Shown here: positions 35,601 through 49,000 of the stretch, one piece after another
Layout of the letters: each line of letters opens with the position of its first letter
How positions within the stretch are numbered: the stretch's first letter is position 1
Source: Daphnia carinata
Lineage: Eukaryota; Arthropoda; Branchiopoda; Diplostraca; Daphniidae
Reading direction: 5' to 3'
DNA length: 64,000 nt
Assembly (NCBI RefSeq): GCF_022539665.2
Contig: NC_081334.1
Span: 558,001-622,000 of the forward strand
Translations under genes and position numbers: made by a program
Notes under the pieces: generated by a model
The model's input: the letters and a program-made list of their open reading frames with translations, nothing else
Told to the model about the DNA's origin: nothing
Database searches by the model: none

Positions 35601-36617
35601 ATCCGTCAGTATCCACCCATCCATTCTCCTCGCGTGCCGAGCGAGAGCACAGACTGGGATCCTTCGGAGTACGCTCGATCCATCAGCGAACCTCCGCCTC
35701 CCAACTGGGACGTCCTGGTCCGTGTTTTGAATCCACCCGTGCCCGAATATATCACGGACGACGATGATGCAACCTCGATTTTGACTATTGAAGATCGTCA
35801 GAAATGGCAGCAGATTATCACGACGGAATCGACGCTTCGAACAATGCTGACGGAAGCTGTCGTCCGCGAAGATTTCGAACGCATCCGCCGCGACACCCGC
35901 TTCCAGCGCGTTTTCGAGCCCAAGAAATGGGATGTTATTATCCGCGTGTTATCCGCTCCGATTCATCCGAACAGAGACGATTCGAGCGACACTCGTTCCG
36001 AGACGACCGTCAACTCGGAGCCCATCCGGCCGCACCGCCGAGATCCGCGCAGCAGCCGCAGCAGTTCGTTAGCTCCCGTTCACGAAGCGGAGTTCATCCG
36101 GATGACTGCGTCTCACACAGTAACGAACCACGAATTCCGGTACCATCAGCGAGGCGATCCGGATGTGTGGAGCGAAGCTAGTGCCAATACGCATCGATCG
36201 AGCGCGTATCCGCGCAGCACGGCGGATCGATCGATGCACAGCGAAATGGTGGACCATCTCGATCGACGACCTCCGCACGAATGGGACGGCTACTCGGAAG
36301 ATGGAACGAGCCGTCCGTCTTTGGCTCGCAGCACTTCCGAGTTCACGGAGAATTGGCAACAGCGACTGCCTTACGATCGCGTATCGAACGCAAGCGAGAA
36401 TTTCTCCACGGCCTCCTCGTCCCGGCCGAATAACCGAGCTGGACGGAGGCCAGTGCTTGAACGCTCGTCAACCGAAGTGATGGAAGATGTGCCACAAAGC
36501 GAAGCCGGAAGAGACAGATCGAGCACGAACAGCAGCGATTCGTCGCGTGATTTCGCCCGCCGCGTCCCGTACGAACGCATTTCTTCCAGCGAATCGGAAT
36601 CCGGCGCCAGGGAATAG
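32684..36617 (+). CDS. Type I membrane protein with a ZP-N-like ectodomain and a long PPxY-repeat cytoplasmic tail
   Basis: Exons 32684-32889, 32999-33176 and 33597-36617 join in frame to 1134 aa. A signal peptide occupies about residues 1-28 (hydrophobic core then GALAQ). A compact ectodomain with Cys 76, 105, 124 and 158 fits a ZP-N module (C1-C4, C2-C3); no ZP-C half is seen. A Pro-rich linker leads to a transmembrane helix at about 195-217 (ILMIICALLFLAMMLFG), then a basic stop-transfer. The tail of roughly 917 aa is Ser/Pro/Arg-rich and carries tandem repeats of the form WDV.IRQYPPVYEPRTPSEST. ZP proteins of arthropods usually organise apical matrix at the epidermal surface. This one could link matrix to cytoplasmic WW-domain proteins (inference). 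An earlier in-frame ATG at 32615 exists, but the acceptor just before 32684 favours the later start. The exact ortholog is not assigned. Confidence 0.85.
34945..35950 (+). repeat. Coding tandem repeats (about 36-40 codons) in the ZP-N protein tail
   Basis: Seven clear units begin NWDVAIR, DWDIKIR, FDVTIR, FDVKIR, FDVTIR, DWDVTIR and DWDVKIR. Two degenerate ones follow (NWDVLVRV, KWDVIIRV). Five central units contain PPVY or PPAY (PPxY consensus) followed by EPRTPSEST or a close variant. The first unit (PPAQ) and the seventh (PPIH) lack the Tyr. Another PPGY lies upstream near 34515. Confidence 0.9.
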
Positions 36618-39600
36618 GAAACAGTGGCCATTGTTTTTTTTTTGGAAAAAGTATAAAACACGATTCTTCTTCTCTAAGGGGTTTTTACTTATTAACTATA
36701 GGCAAGTTTGGGCTCTTTTCTTTTGATTTATTGAACTAAAAAGCATTCCGGCCCCCGGAAATTTGTACAGTTTGTCTTTCCGCCCCTTTTTTTTTTTTTT
36801 TTGATGCATGACGCAAATTCTAAATGTGCCACAATAACAACAAAAAAGTCATGTCGTTAAATGGGGTGGAAGTTGAGCCGAGTGACGGGATGCAATTTTC
36901 ATTTCTTCCTTCAACCTCTTCTTTTGTTCGTTTGATTTCTTATTGGACTTCCCAAGTCTTTAGTAAGACTACATCTTTTGCATCTAAAATTAGAAACAAT
37001 GGCTTAGCAGTCATCCTCCGTTAAAAGGCGAAGGGGAACGAATAAGAAAAGATTTTTTTTAAAATCACAGACGGGAACTGAGTGACATAGAAATTCATTG
37101 TAGCGGAACTGGAGTTACGGGAGTTGTCACGTCATTTTCGTCTACTAATAATCGGCCGTCATTCTTTTTTTTTTTTATTATTATTATTTTTGCTACGTTT
37201 TTTTTTATTATTATTATTCGCTTCGGTATACATGTAACGAGGTGGCTTTTTTTTTTCTTTCTAATTGCTAAACCTTTCTAACCGGGAAACGGGAAACAAA
37301 TTGATGATGCAGTTCTGGGACTTGGTTGCAATATTTTCGTGCCACGCAGCAGCGGCGTTGGCTCTGTCGTACGACGTGTATTAAAATATGTGACTTGTAC
37401 TAATGTTCTCATTAAGTTTTGTTATTGCCAGGTATAAAGAGAGGGACCAACTGTAGGCAACTCTCTTTCCCTATGCTTCGACATACATTCCAAACGCACA
37501 CGAAAAAATTGGCTAAATGTTGATGATGATAATCGCGTTTCTATAAAAATGGAAACTCTTCCATGTATAACAAAGAACCTATTCGTTTTAATTCGAAATT
37601 TAATGAACTAATTATTTTTTTTTTTGATCTTTTACGCCACTCACACTGCGTGCTGGAGATTTCTCTATATCTTTTTTATATACATATTGGCCGTGATTTG
37701 AATTACCTGTTGTAACCCCTCTACTTGAGAAACAGAGAAACGAAGAAAAAAAAAACATTATTAATAATAATTCTATGTTTTTATTTTTGGGATCCTCAAA
37801 GTGAAAACAAAAGACGGGAAAAAAAAATGAGTTTCCTGCTATAGTGTTTCACGACTTGTGTGCCTCCGTCTTCTTCCAACAAATCGGGTTAAGCAAACTT
37901 GATTGTCTGAAGCATTTTGTTGACGGGATTACGGACGCGCATTTACCGTGCGGAGTTTTGAAAATATACGCAGGGCAGGAAATGCTTTGACCTACATGTC
38001 AAGTTCTCCAAATTTGATGTCAATTACTCTCCACCCAGAAGAAATAAAGGGAATGAGGCTATAATAATTGTCAAAGAATCCCAGACGTGGATGGCCTTAT
38101 TGTCAGTGCAGATTATTTTGGCCGGCATTGTCGGTTTTGCTGTAAATTGAGGACGAGCTCCACGTGTTCTTTTTGCAATTGTGCCGAGACATTTCTGCAC
38201 CACCGGTGTAGCTAAAAATACAACAACAATACGATGTCCACCGAGATACGAGAGCTAATAAATAACAATAGCCACAGCATCTATTACAAATTTATTTGAT
38301 TTAACATTCCATTGAGGATTGAATAGAGTCTGCGGTGGAAGCCTGCACCGTGATCTCGTTATCTTCTCACTTCGGTCGATGCGTGTAACTTGCGAAGAAG
38401 CCCGGATTTAGGTCACAGCAGGAGGTATCGAAGACGTCCAACGGATTTCACAGGTATTTTATGTGTTCTTCTTCCAAAAAAAAAAAAAAAAAAATGAAAT
38501 CGACGATAGAAATAGTCAAAAGTCATTTGCGTCAATTATTGCACAGTAAATTGAGCTCAGTTAGAGAAAATTCACAAATAACTGCTGTACCACATATGAA
38601 AAAAGGCATGCGTGCACCAAATCGAGCCGAATGGTGGCACCTTTAATTGAATAGAATCTCTTTTCCTCTTTAAAAACGATGATCATTTCCTTTTGACTAC
38701 GTACTAAACTAATATCAAAATGGTGTGTCTTTCTTACTCCCTTCAGCAGATGTTTGGGACCAATGCAACGCGATGCCGCGTGTATATAGAAGTGAGTCAT
38801 CCGTTGTACCTGCTGGTATCTCAAGAACAAAAATGAAATGACTCGTTTTTATTAAAGAAAATGTCTTCGTCGTGGATAATGCAACAATTTCTTGGCTCGT
38901 ATAACGTTACAGGAACCCCACGTTTTGTTTCGCTCGAGAAGGACATCTTTCACCTGGGAAACCGTCAACATAATTTACACACCACGCAGACAAGGATGGA
39001 GTTTCACGCTCCAGCGACGACAAAGCACTCACAAATTTCGACACATCCTGTGGAAGGGAAATAATGAAATTCTTTTAAAACGTGAAGGTAAAAGAAAAAA
39101 AAAATACTGATTAGGTATAGTTTTGCTTCAGCTTCTTTCTTTATGCGCAGAGAAAAGCCAAGAAAATTGAAAGAAATCAAGGCCGAAACCTTCCATCCGT
39201 TAGCCAGCCACTGATTGAATTAAGATGAGTGTGTATTACGCATTCAAACTGTATTACACTTCTACCTGGCTGGCTCTTGCCTACACTAGCGTGACCAGAA
39301 CGTTTCTTCTAAATCGCATTTTTTTTTGTTTTCGTTGCTCGATTGCGTCGTGATCCGGATGCCATTGGACGTGGGGAAATTGAAGTTAGTGAAAATCGGG
39401 TCCAAAATTTTCCTTATTTGGGTTCTCTCTTTTTTTTTTTTTTAATCCAGCAAGGCAAAGTCACGTCATAGCTAGCAAACCGAAGTGCGTTATAAAAAGA
39501 GAGAATAAGAAAACACGCATATCTAATTGGATCATCCCGTACGTCGTACCCTTCGCAGTCCACCCTATTACCACCACCGGATTCTTGTAGTTTCTTTTTT

Positions 39601-42600
39601 TTTTTTTTTTTTAGATTCCGAGAGACTCTAAAGACAAGAATTTCTCACGATGCTACGATTCAGAAGCCCGATGCGAACGTAAGACGATACCTGACCGCAG
39701 AAAAATAAGGCAACGGATGGAAGCGGGAATATTTAATATGTATATAGGGGAAGAGTCGATGACATTTTCATGGGTATCACATCGCACTGGAGCGCGGGAA
39801 CAGAGAACCGTTTGCTCTTGTTTGAATTTCGTTGTTGTTGTGTTTCAAAACAGAAAGGAAAAACCTTTTTTTTTTTTTTTTCTATTTTCAGAGGGAACAA
39901 AAGGGAGGAAATTTCGGGCTTGATGAGATGAGCGTGTTAGAATGACAACCGCAAACACACGCTCTTGCGCCGTGTAAATAACAATCAAGTGATGCGCGAT
40001 CATCATTCGTGAAAGAAAAAAAAAAAAAAAAAAGGGAAGAACTCGATTCAGCTGGGCGATTGATGAGAATAAAAAAGAATGGTTTACGTTTGTTATAATT
40101 TCTCAACCAACAAGCCGATTAGGTGGAACCTCATTTCCCCAAACACGAAATGTAACTGCGAACCGGTGCTGATTGTGATATCGTTCAATCTCCTTTCTCC
40201 GATGTGCGGCGATAATTCAAAAGAAAAATCATTTCAAGTTCGTTTTTTTTTTTTTTTAATGATTTTTATCATTGTTCACCCTTTCCCCTGACGACCTTTT
40301 GGATTTCTTATTTGGAGGCGTGACTCACGCCTCATCGTGAATCAAGCGGTTTTCTTTTTTCGGCATCGTAACTCTTTACTTGTCTATACGTTCTAGAAAA
40401 CGAATTGTTTTTTCCAGTCGGTCGTGACCTATCGGTTGTTGCACGTTTTGTTGCTCCCGTGATGATGATCGGTCCTGGCGCTTATTTGAAACGAAAAAAA
40501 AAAATTTTATAAGATGGTATCACGTGAGCCGGTTATGATTTCAATTTCTAAAAATAAAGAAAGGCTGGGATAAAAAGCAAAACAAATGCCGATGGTGAAG
40601 CTCAGCGGATCACGGCTGGTTCTGGAATTGAAACACCACCACCGGTATTTTTTTTTTTTTTCGAAAAAACAAAACAAATAAAAATGAAGTAGAAAAACCC
40701 TCAACGGTGAATGTAATCCGGCAAGGAGAGACATCACCGCGTCCGGTCTGTTTTCAAAACTGGTTAAACACATTGTGCATATCACCAACCGTGAAATGCT
40801 AACTCGGACGCGCTTATCGGTTAAAACGGACTCGTCTGGTAGTCGATTTCCGCAATTTTTAATTTTTTTTTCTCATTTTCAAAGATTCCAAAGTTCACAT
40901 TTTTCTGCTCCCCCCCCTTGCCTTCGTGTCAACAGATTAAAATGGATGAAAAGCGGCGTTTGTCACGGCTGTTGGAGCTGTCCGGTTCCTATTGCAGCGG
41001 CAGGTTTTTCTGCTTAACTGATAACAACCGTTAGATTTCACTTTAAATGGTGTCATGTTGAATACAGCCGTTCTTATAGACGCAAAACGCTATTATTGTT
41101 ACGCTACAAAAAAAAAAAAAAGAAAAAAATTATAATCATTTCCCCCTTTTATTCGTGCTTAACAGCGCGTCGTAACTGTACGATCGCTGTTTTGTTATTC
41201 AAATGATATTCATTTTCCCCGGCTTATGTGTCCATCTAAATCTGTCGAGAGGATGCAGCGTGCTACTTATTCCCCCACACCCATTGTGATATCCGCACCG
41301 GATGATTGGCATAGCGGGAGCTTGTCATGTTCTGTCTTTTGTCTGTACGTGTATGAATAATGTCAATATTTTTCACCACCGTTGGCATTGCAACGGAAAA
41401 AAAAAATCATCGTGTCCCGATTTCTTCCACCGCGTGCTTGTCATTGACTCTTCCTTCTTTGATTGATTAATATAATCCGAATCAATGTGATACTTTTTTT
41501 TTCCCATTTGATTGAAAGTCTTGTTCGCGATTGTTGCTGATTTTCGGATAGTGTTTTATGGTGAATGGGTAAAAAAAAACAAGAACTTTTTTTTTTTTTT
41601 GCGTCGTGTAGCCCCGGGAAGTAGCCCCCGCAGCGGCTGAAGCACCAAACGTTCGGGACATGCAGATGAATAAAGAGAAAAGTGAGGGAACTGAAGAAAG
41701 AGAAAGATAAAAAAAAAAGGAAATAAGTAAGAATGAGAGTAGAAAGGGAGAGAAAAATAAAAAAGAGACTTAAAAAAAAAAAAAAAAGCTACAGGGTGGG
41801 GAGGAGGAGCAGGTGGATGAACTCCCTCCCTTTCTCGTATTCTACCTGCGCTGCTTCGCACCTGGCGCTAAGGGAAGGGATAGAAAAAAGAGATGGTGGT
41901 GCCCTCTTGATTTTTCTTTCCACTGAAAATCGTAATAGACCGAAAGGGGAGGAAAGAATGCGCTTTACTACTCGCAACTGAGAGAAAAAATACAAGTTCT
42001 CCCGGTTGTTGTCTTGAATTCTCTCCCTTTTGGCTTATTCCCATCGCGCGACGGTTATTTCAACCGTGGAATCAAACAGAAAACAGCAGAAGGGGCCCGC
42101 CGCTTGGTTCTTTCCCTCTGTGTGTGTGTGTGTGAGTGTGTGTGTCGTGCACACACACGTAAGAGAACGAAACGATGACGACGTCGTTATTCGGCTACGC
42201 ATTCCGGTCGCCCGTTTGTCATTCGAGCGGGTAGAAACACGGCGTTCGGGAGTGTGTCTCGTCTTCTCTCCGTTCACAATTTTTTGTTGAAAAGAAGAGG
42301 GCCAATCGTGACTCTATTCGTGCGAGCAAAAGAAAAACTATTGTTGTTTGGCTTCGCGTGCGTACATTTTGTGTGCTGATTGACATTAACAACAGCTCGG
42401 TGCTTGAGGAGTCGGATGTCACCTCAAAGTTCAACACGAGAACAAAATAGCTAAACTGTGGGATGTATGCAAATCGGTGAAAAAGGAGACGGCACAAGAG
42501 ATAGAAGTAGAGAAACGTCATTTTCTTTTCTTTTTGTAAACTATCGATTTTTTCTTGCAACTCTTTTTTTTTTTTTGTGTGTGTCTTTGTGTGTCGGTGT

Positions 42601-43017
42601 GTGAGCAGGTTATGAATCGACCGGATGTTTGGTTGAAGGGGGTGAAATAGGTAAAGAGAACTCTGGGAGGGCCGTGAGCCTCCAGCTTTTTTCTTTTGTT
42701 AGTTGGAAAGAAATTCGTAATACCTGAGAAATTTCTCCAGTAGTGATCCAACCGGCCACCTAGACGGACGCAACAAACTACACACCCAGACCGGATGTCA
42801 GGGATAACAAAAGTGCCAGCGATGCTGTTGCAGCAACAACAGCTAAGTGGTCATCATTGTCTGTTATAGCGGGTGATGTTTTGGTGAAAAACAATTCCGA
42901 TCGACATCGATGGAGACATTCAAAACAGGAAACGTTTTCAAAAAGGAACACAGAACAATAAGTTGAAACTTTAAAAAAAAAAATTTGCGTATCAAAAGTG
43001 TTGCATAGACCAGCGTC
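36618..43017. other. Intergenic and 5' upstream sequence, no gene seen
   Basis: About 6.4 kb are rich in poly-T and poly-A tracts, with TTA trinucleotide runs at about 37177-37218 and GT repeats at 42119-42145 and 42577-42605. Only short, low-complexity ORFs are present on both strands. The right end must hold the promoter and 5' UTR of the gene starting at 43018. Noncoding exons cannot be excluded. Confidence 0.5.
42119..42145. repeat. GT dinucleotide microsatellite
   Basis: (TG)n interrupted by one A, followed shortly by a CA run (about 42149-42159). It lies upstream of the start codon at 43018. Confidence 0.75.
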
Positions 43018-46000
43018 ATGTGGAATAATTCGGTGCTGATGGATGGGGTCAAGTGGTCGTTTGACCGGTCGTCTCCCCCGTTGACGGATGGCACTCATCC
43101 AGATTTCAGCCTAGAAGAAACCCAATTCCGTAGTTGGCATTTCGAAGCACACCAACAAACCAATTACTCCGACTGGACAAACAGGCTTCACCCCGGCGAA
43201 GAGGACGAGGATGCCGAAGACTTGTTCGTCCGTCACGATCCGGCCGATTGCAGCCGAAGAAATTACCCGTCAGCCGCCGAACTGTTTCGCAATTTCGTCG
43301 GTGAGTTATTGCTATTGCCAAACGTTTTTCTCCCCTTCTGCCTTATTTTATTTCGAAACAAAAAAACATGTGCCGTTGTATTTCCGCACTGACATTTTAA
43401 TTGCCTGTCTCCACTACCGACTACTTCTTCGTGTTGTTACCCCGACGTTTTTACAAATGATTAGCCCCCGCTGGTTACCAGTGCGCTAAAACTTGACGCA
43501 AACCAGCCGGAACACGGATACGCTTACATACTAGTTGTGTGTACGTGTATTTCGTGCAAAAATATACTTACGATCAGGTTATATATTTTACACACAGTCG
43601 CCAGTACGGTACTGTGGACCCAAAGGAATTTTTGGAATTCTTTTGTTATTGTCGGTTTTTTTTTTTTTGGTGGGTGTTCTTTCTTTCTTCTTCTGTTATT
43701 GGAGGCTTTTCTTCTGTGTTACGTATAGCGAGGTTCAATTAGACGCTCCGCGGTGGGCCACGGATAGCTGTCACACACTTGCCCGTTATGTCGCCTGTTG
43801 CTTCTGCCTTTATTTCACGTACATGGCCAACAGAAATGAAAACCTACGCTTCGTTGGCGTTAGCAACGAATTTATTATTCCCTCCTCCCCCCCCCTACCT
43901 GCATGCGCGTGTGGGAAAAAAAAATGTTTGACTCTTGTCGGTGGATGTTTCGTGTTGCTTTTTTTTTATAATCTCTATTTTTGTTCTGCGTCGTTCTACC
44001 TGGAAGGAATGCGATCGCCCGCAAATTGAGTCGTATAACAATTTCGTCAAGTTCAAATTCCCGCTAGATATGCTACACCTAGGCAATCATCGTGCGGTCA
44101 AATCAGATTGCTTTTCGCGTCTAAACTTGTGCACAGTCTTTCATTACGTTATTTGAGAAAAAAAAAAAAAAAAAAAATAAAAATCATGACGGGCATTGCA
44201 ATCATTCCCGAATGAATAGGAAGTAGATTTCGAGGTGATGCATCATGGTGGCCCGCATAGTCACCGCATATTTTTAGTGCACTTGTTTCTTCTTAGTTTT
44301 GACGGCACGTTGTCGATGCCTTGAGGTCCAGGAATTTGATTTCCAATCCCTTTTTTTTTTTTTCCTTCATTTTCATATAGGTCGCGTCAAGCCACATATC
44401 CGGATTTTGTGCTTGTGTCAGTGTGTTACACAAGTTTGATCTACATTTTGATGGAACACTAGAAAATTGACACTCTTTTATTGAAGCGTGAATTTTTTTT
44501 TTCAAAGAGTAAAAAAAAGGTATGAACGTGAGTAAGTGGGAGGGGTTAGTTTTTCGTGATTGTATCATTTAATAATAATTTCAAAAAAGTTCGTTTTTTT
44601 TTTTAGGCCGGAACCTCTGTGAAAAGTATAGTGAAGTGGTAGAACAATAACGCCCTAGGTAACGCGTTACGTTTTGTTGATTTCGATCGTCGTTTCCAAG
44701 ATGCGGTGATGGGTGACGAAAAAGTTAAAGAGTAGAGGGAACGACTGATAGAGAAGAGCGAAGGGGGAGGATATAGAGAGAAGAATAAAGAGTCATTTCT
44801 GGCCTCGTGACCCGTGACGTCACGCACAGACAAGTTTCCAGGGTTTGAAGGGAGCGGCTTGGAAACATCGTTCTTTTGTTTTCTGGACGATAAAATCATG
44901 AAAAACTAAAAAAAACAAAAAACGAAACCAACGAATAAGAATGTTATTTTTCTTTTGAAAGAGCAGGAGGGGATATATAGAAAAGTTTCTGCTCAGTTTA
45001 GCGTCACGCGGACGCGCCTTCATGGCCGGAAGCCCCAATACCGGAATCCGGATCGACAAAAAAAAAAAAAAGAAACAAGGTGTACACAAGCCTTTGCGCC
45101 GATACGTTGGGCTGACGTCACACGTCAGTTACCTCCAACACACTCGCCAAAAGGACTAATAGGATTTTCCTTGAGCAAGAGTCACACAAAACAAAAAATG
45201 AAATTGCCAATTATAAGCGCCAGACGGTGAAAGAAATTATTGTTTTTTTTTTCTATATTTCTGCGACGTCCGTACAAAAACCAAATTGCCTAACGATACA
45301 CGTGTAAAAGTAATAACGTTACCCCAACAGCTTTTCTCGGCTGTGTGTAGAAGAAGACGAACTGCATTGTGTGCGATGGCAGATTCGTCAGTGATTTATG
45401 GTGCAGTCCATACTAGGAAGTCATTTTCCTTTTCTTTCGAAACTTATTGTTCGTTGAAGAAAGAATCATACTTTGTGTTTCGGAGAGTTTTTTTTTTTTC
45501 TGCTGTATTTTTGGTTTAGAATTGAAGAGTAAAGACGGTAACAGCTGAGCATCAAAAGCCCTGTGTGGCAGAAATTCTTTTCATCGCCCGAAACGCGAAG
45601 CAGGAAGGTATTTTCGTCGTTTCCCTTCATCAGTTATTTTTTTTCTTTTTTTTTTTCCTCAAAGTTTTGGGGCATTTCCCCTCCATTATTACCAAGTGGA
45701 TGGAAAACTCACAAACAATCTTGGGAATCTTTTTTTAAAAATATTTTACATGAAGCATAGCTGTCTGGTGGGCGAAAATAAACATGTAAAGAAACGGTTG
45801 ACTTCCTGATTCCCTGACATCATCAGTCTCCGGTTACATTTCCTTTGTTTTGTTCTGAAAAAATATAGGCTGGTATACATATATACATGTTAAAGTAGCA
45901 GAATAGTTATTTCTACCTGGGGGACATGGGAACAAAAATGGCTGGCATTTGAGAAAGGTTTCTTGGATGAAATGTCGCAGTTGCGGCGATTTGCCTTTTC

Positions 46001-49000
46001 AAACATTCCGTTCATGCATCCGGAAAACGGTGACAGAGTTATGCAAGGATAACAAAAAAATGGAACATCTAGAGATTTCCTTATCTGAAAGTCTAACAGT
46101 TTTCACTCATTGTCAACCAGTCGATGTGATAACTGCCATTTTGATTTTTGGCCAGACAGGTTAAAGTAATATTTTGGCTGATAAAACAGCCAAGACGAAC
46201 AATCCTGAATTGAGATAAATTGTGTTTGCGTAGAGTGATGTCTGTTGTTTACTTAGTCCTCAATTCATTTCCAAATCAAGCATTGGAAACACTGACAAAA
46301 CGTCCTGCCAAACCATGCTGCCATGTGCCAACCGAGCTTAGTCGTGGGCGGAGCAATGCACATTTCGAGGTTTGGCAACTAAACAGTTATTTTATCAACC
46401 GAAAAAAAAGCTATTAGCGAATAAATTGGGATTGTTGTATTTATTTTTTTAAAAATTCGTAATGAATTCAATTGTTTTGCATACAGACTTTTGGCGCCAG
46501 TTAATTATTCATTTATTCAGTCAAATCTTGCAACGGGGGGCGGGAGCTAAGTGATATTTCAGAGTTATTCGAGGAAAACATGTGGCGCGCGGTTACCATG
46601 CTGTTATTATTGTTGTTTGTTGCCAACCGTGTGAGGCCTGTGGGGTCAAGTTTGATTACTATCCACTTTACCAGTCATTAGCCGTGTGCGTTTTTTCCCA
46701 AGTGGACCACGTCGTGACGATGTGCGTCGTGAACGATCGGCTTCGACGTCCTCTAAAGAAACCATTTCTCGCATTAAACGATCTTAGTATATTGGAAAAC
46801 TTCACGAAGTGGGCAGTCGTCAGACCGGATCCAATTGTTTTGAAAGCTTCCATCGATTCTTCATCGAATAAAGACAAAACCTAACATATAGTCCAGAAAC
46901 TACTTTATGTGTTTTTGCTAGGTAATTCCTTGACCAGACATAGCCACTATTTATTACGGTACTAAACTATTTTTGTTCTTGTGGCCATTTTTCTCGTAAT
47001 TGTCAGCAAACTTTTTGCAGTCCAACAAATTGGTTCACTCCTTTTTGTTCTGTGAATGGGTATCCTGGGCAGAAAGGGAGTCTAATAGATTGCCAACCTT
47101 GACTTTGTCGAGGAATGATGAGAAAAAATTCACACAAATGGAATAATATATTTATGAAAATTGGGCAGTAAGAAAACCATTGTTTGCATTCATCTTCTCT
47201 TCCATTTTGATGAGTCATTTTCTTTTACAGCTTCTCCTCTATCCATCTGCTGATTTTCAAGCCACAGCACTAAGGGCATGTAGTTTATGTTAACGACATC
47301 AAACCCCCTCCTCCCATTTGAAATAGATAAAAAAACACAGATAAATTACGGTCAATCGTATGCTGTCCACGTTTTCGACAGAGGACCGAGGTTCTGCACG
47401 CAACGGCAGAAAACTTTGTTAAAGACAAGTATTTTTACTTAAAACGTTCAGATTCCGAAACAAAAGTGACCGAAATTCTGCATTTTCTTTTTTCCCAACT
47501 CACGAAGTAACCTGTTGCCAACTAACGAAACCCAGTTTTTCCTGTTTTATTCCTGTTATATTGACAAGATATCTGCCATCGGCGTTTTCCAAAATTCCAC
47601 CTAAATGTCACGCACTGGTTGTTGATTTTGGGAAACGTTGATTGTGCTGGTACGTTGAACTTTTATTTCTTATTTTTTTTTTTTGGTTTCCATTCCCGCC
47701 CTTTTTTCTTTTCTTTATCAAAACCCATTTAATTTTACTTGATTTTTTCTTTCTTGGGTACGGTATAAATATACTATTGTGGCTTTCGATTGTTCCAAAT
47801 CGAACGGACGACTTGACATTGCTAGCAGGAAGGTATTTAGAAATCCAGTTGGTGGGTCTACCCCCGGAAGTTAATTCGTCGCGGGACTCCCGCTGTTTAA
47901 AAAACGATGGTCAAGCCCTAAGGCTCAGTAATCACGCCGCCGTGATTCTTTTGTCTGGGAACCCGCAATTTATGATCATTATAAATATACTGTATATATT
48001 TTTTTTTCTTTGCTGTAAACTCCTAAAACTTCCACTTTGTCTATGTCACACCTTAGTTGGGTCGTTCGTGAGAGTCGATGACGTTGTCGGAATTCAAGGA
48101 TTTATGGCATAATAAGATAACGGAAGTCATGAAGATGTACATTTTTAGCAAATCTTTATGTCTTTACGTTTTTTTGTTTTTTGTTTTTCCATGTTTTAGG
48201 TGATGAAGGTGCGGACCGTATGGAGTTCTACATCAACCACCTGACGATGGAAGGCTGCGATGCCAACAATATATCCGCGGCTTTAATGGCCGACGCCGAA
48301 ACGACCGCCGTGGAAGAATCCGCCCCCGATGTTGCCTATCGACCGCCATTTCCTCTGCTGGACACGATCGTCGAAGAGACGCTGGAAGAATTGCTATTGG
48401 ACATGTCCGATTCGTCACCGTCGCCGCCGTTAGCCGCCGATGAAAGCTCCGAGAGTCCCAGTTCCAATTCGGGCCGGTGGGGCTGGGGCTGGGGTTGGCT
48501 CAACACCAGCGACGATGATTCATCCAGCGTGATACACGTTCCGGTTGGCGATGCAGGATCCTCAGCCGCAATCACATCTGGATCGCTTGTACGCCATTCC
48601 GAGCTGACTGATGTCAATTCAGGTAAGTCTAATTATACACTTGATGGTTAGACGTCAAAGCAACGCCCATATGGCGTTGTTCTTTTTTCGGGTTTGTTTA
48701 ACTAACGGGCTTGTTTTCGTTTGTTTTTTTTTGTTTTTTTCCTCGGCAGGAATTTATCGGGCAGACGGGCTTGACGATGATTTTGATTTGGGTAATGACG
48801 ATGACGATTTCGAGGAAAACGACGGCGAAGGCAGCGAGCGTGATCAAGAGGTACCCAAAAAGAAGCGTCGCATCAGCTGCGCAATGGACGAAGACGACAG
48901 AGAATCAGCCCCGTCACGTAGCCCCTCCGTGACCGATAGCTTAATTCAATTTGAGGCGCTCGAGAAAGAACTGGACAGTACGGAGGAGTCGTTTGCCGAA

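Noticed and set aside
34503-35624. 373-codon antisense ORF under the ZP-N gene
   Set aside because: It mirrors the tandem repeats of the sense exon and arises from their codon composition; the sense frame has a signal peptide, cysteines and a transmembrane helix.
46582-46884. 100-codon ORF in the large first intron
   Set aside because: No splice context, start context or family resemblance; expected by chance in 4.9 kb.
47642-48112. 156-codon Phe-rich ORF before exon 2 of the disordered-protein gene
   Set aside because: Phe/Leu runs come from poly-T and pyrimidine-rich intron sequence.
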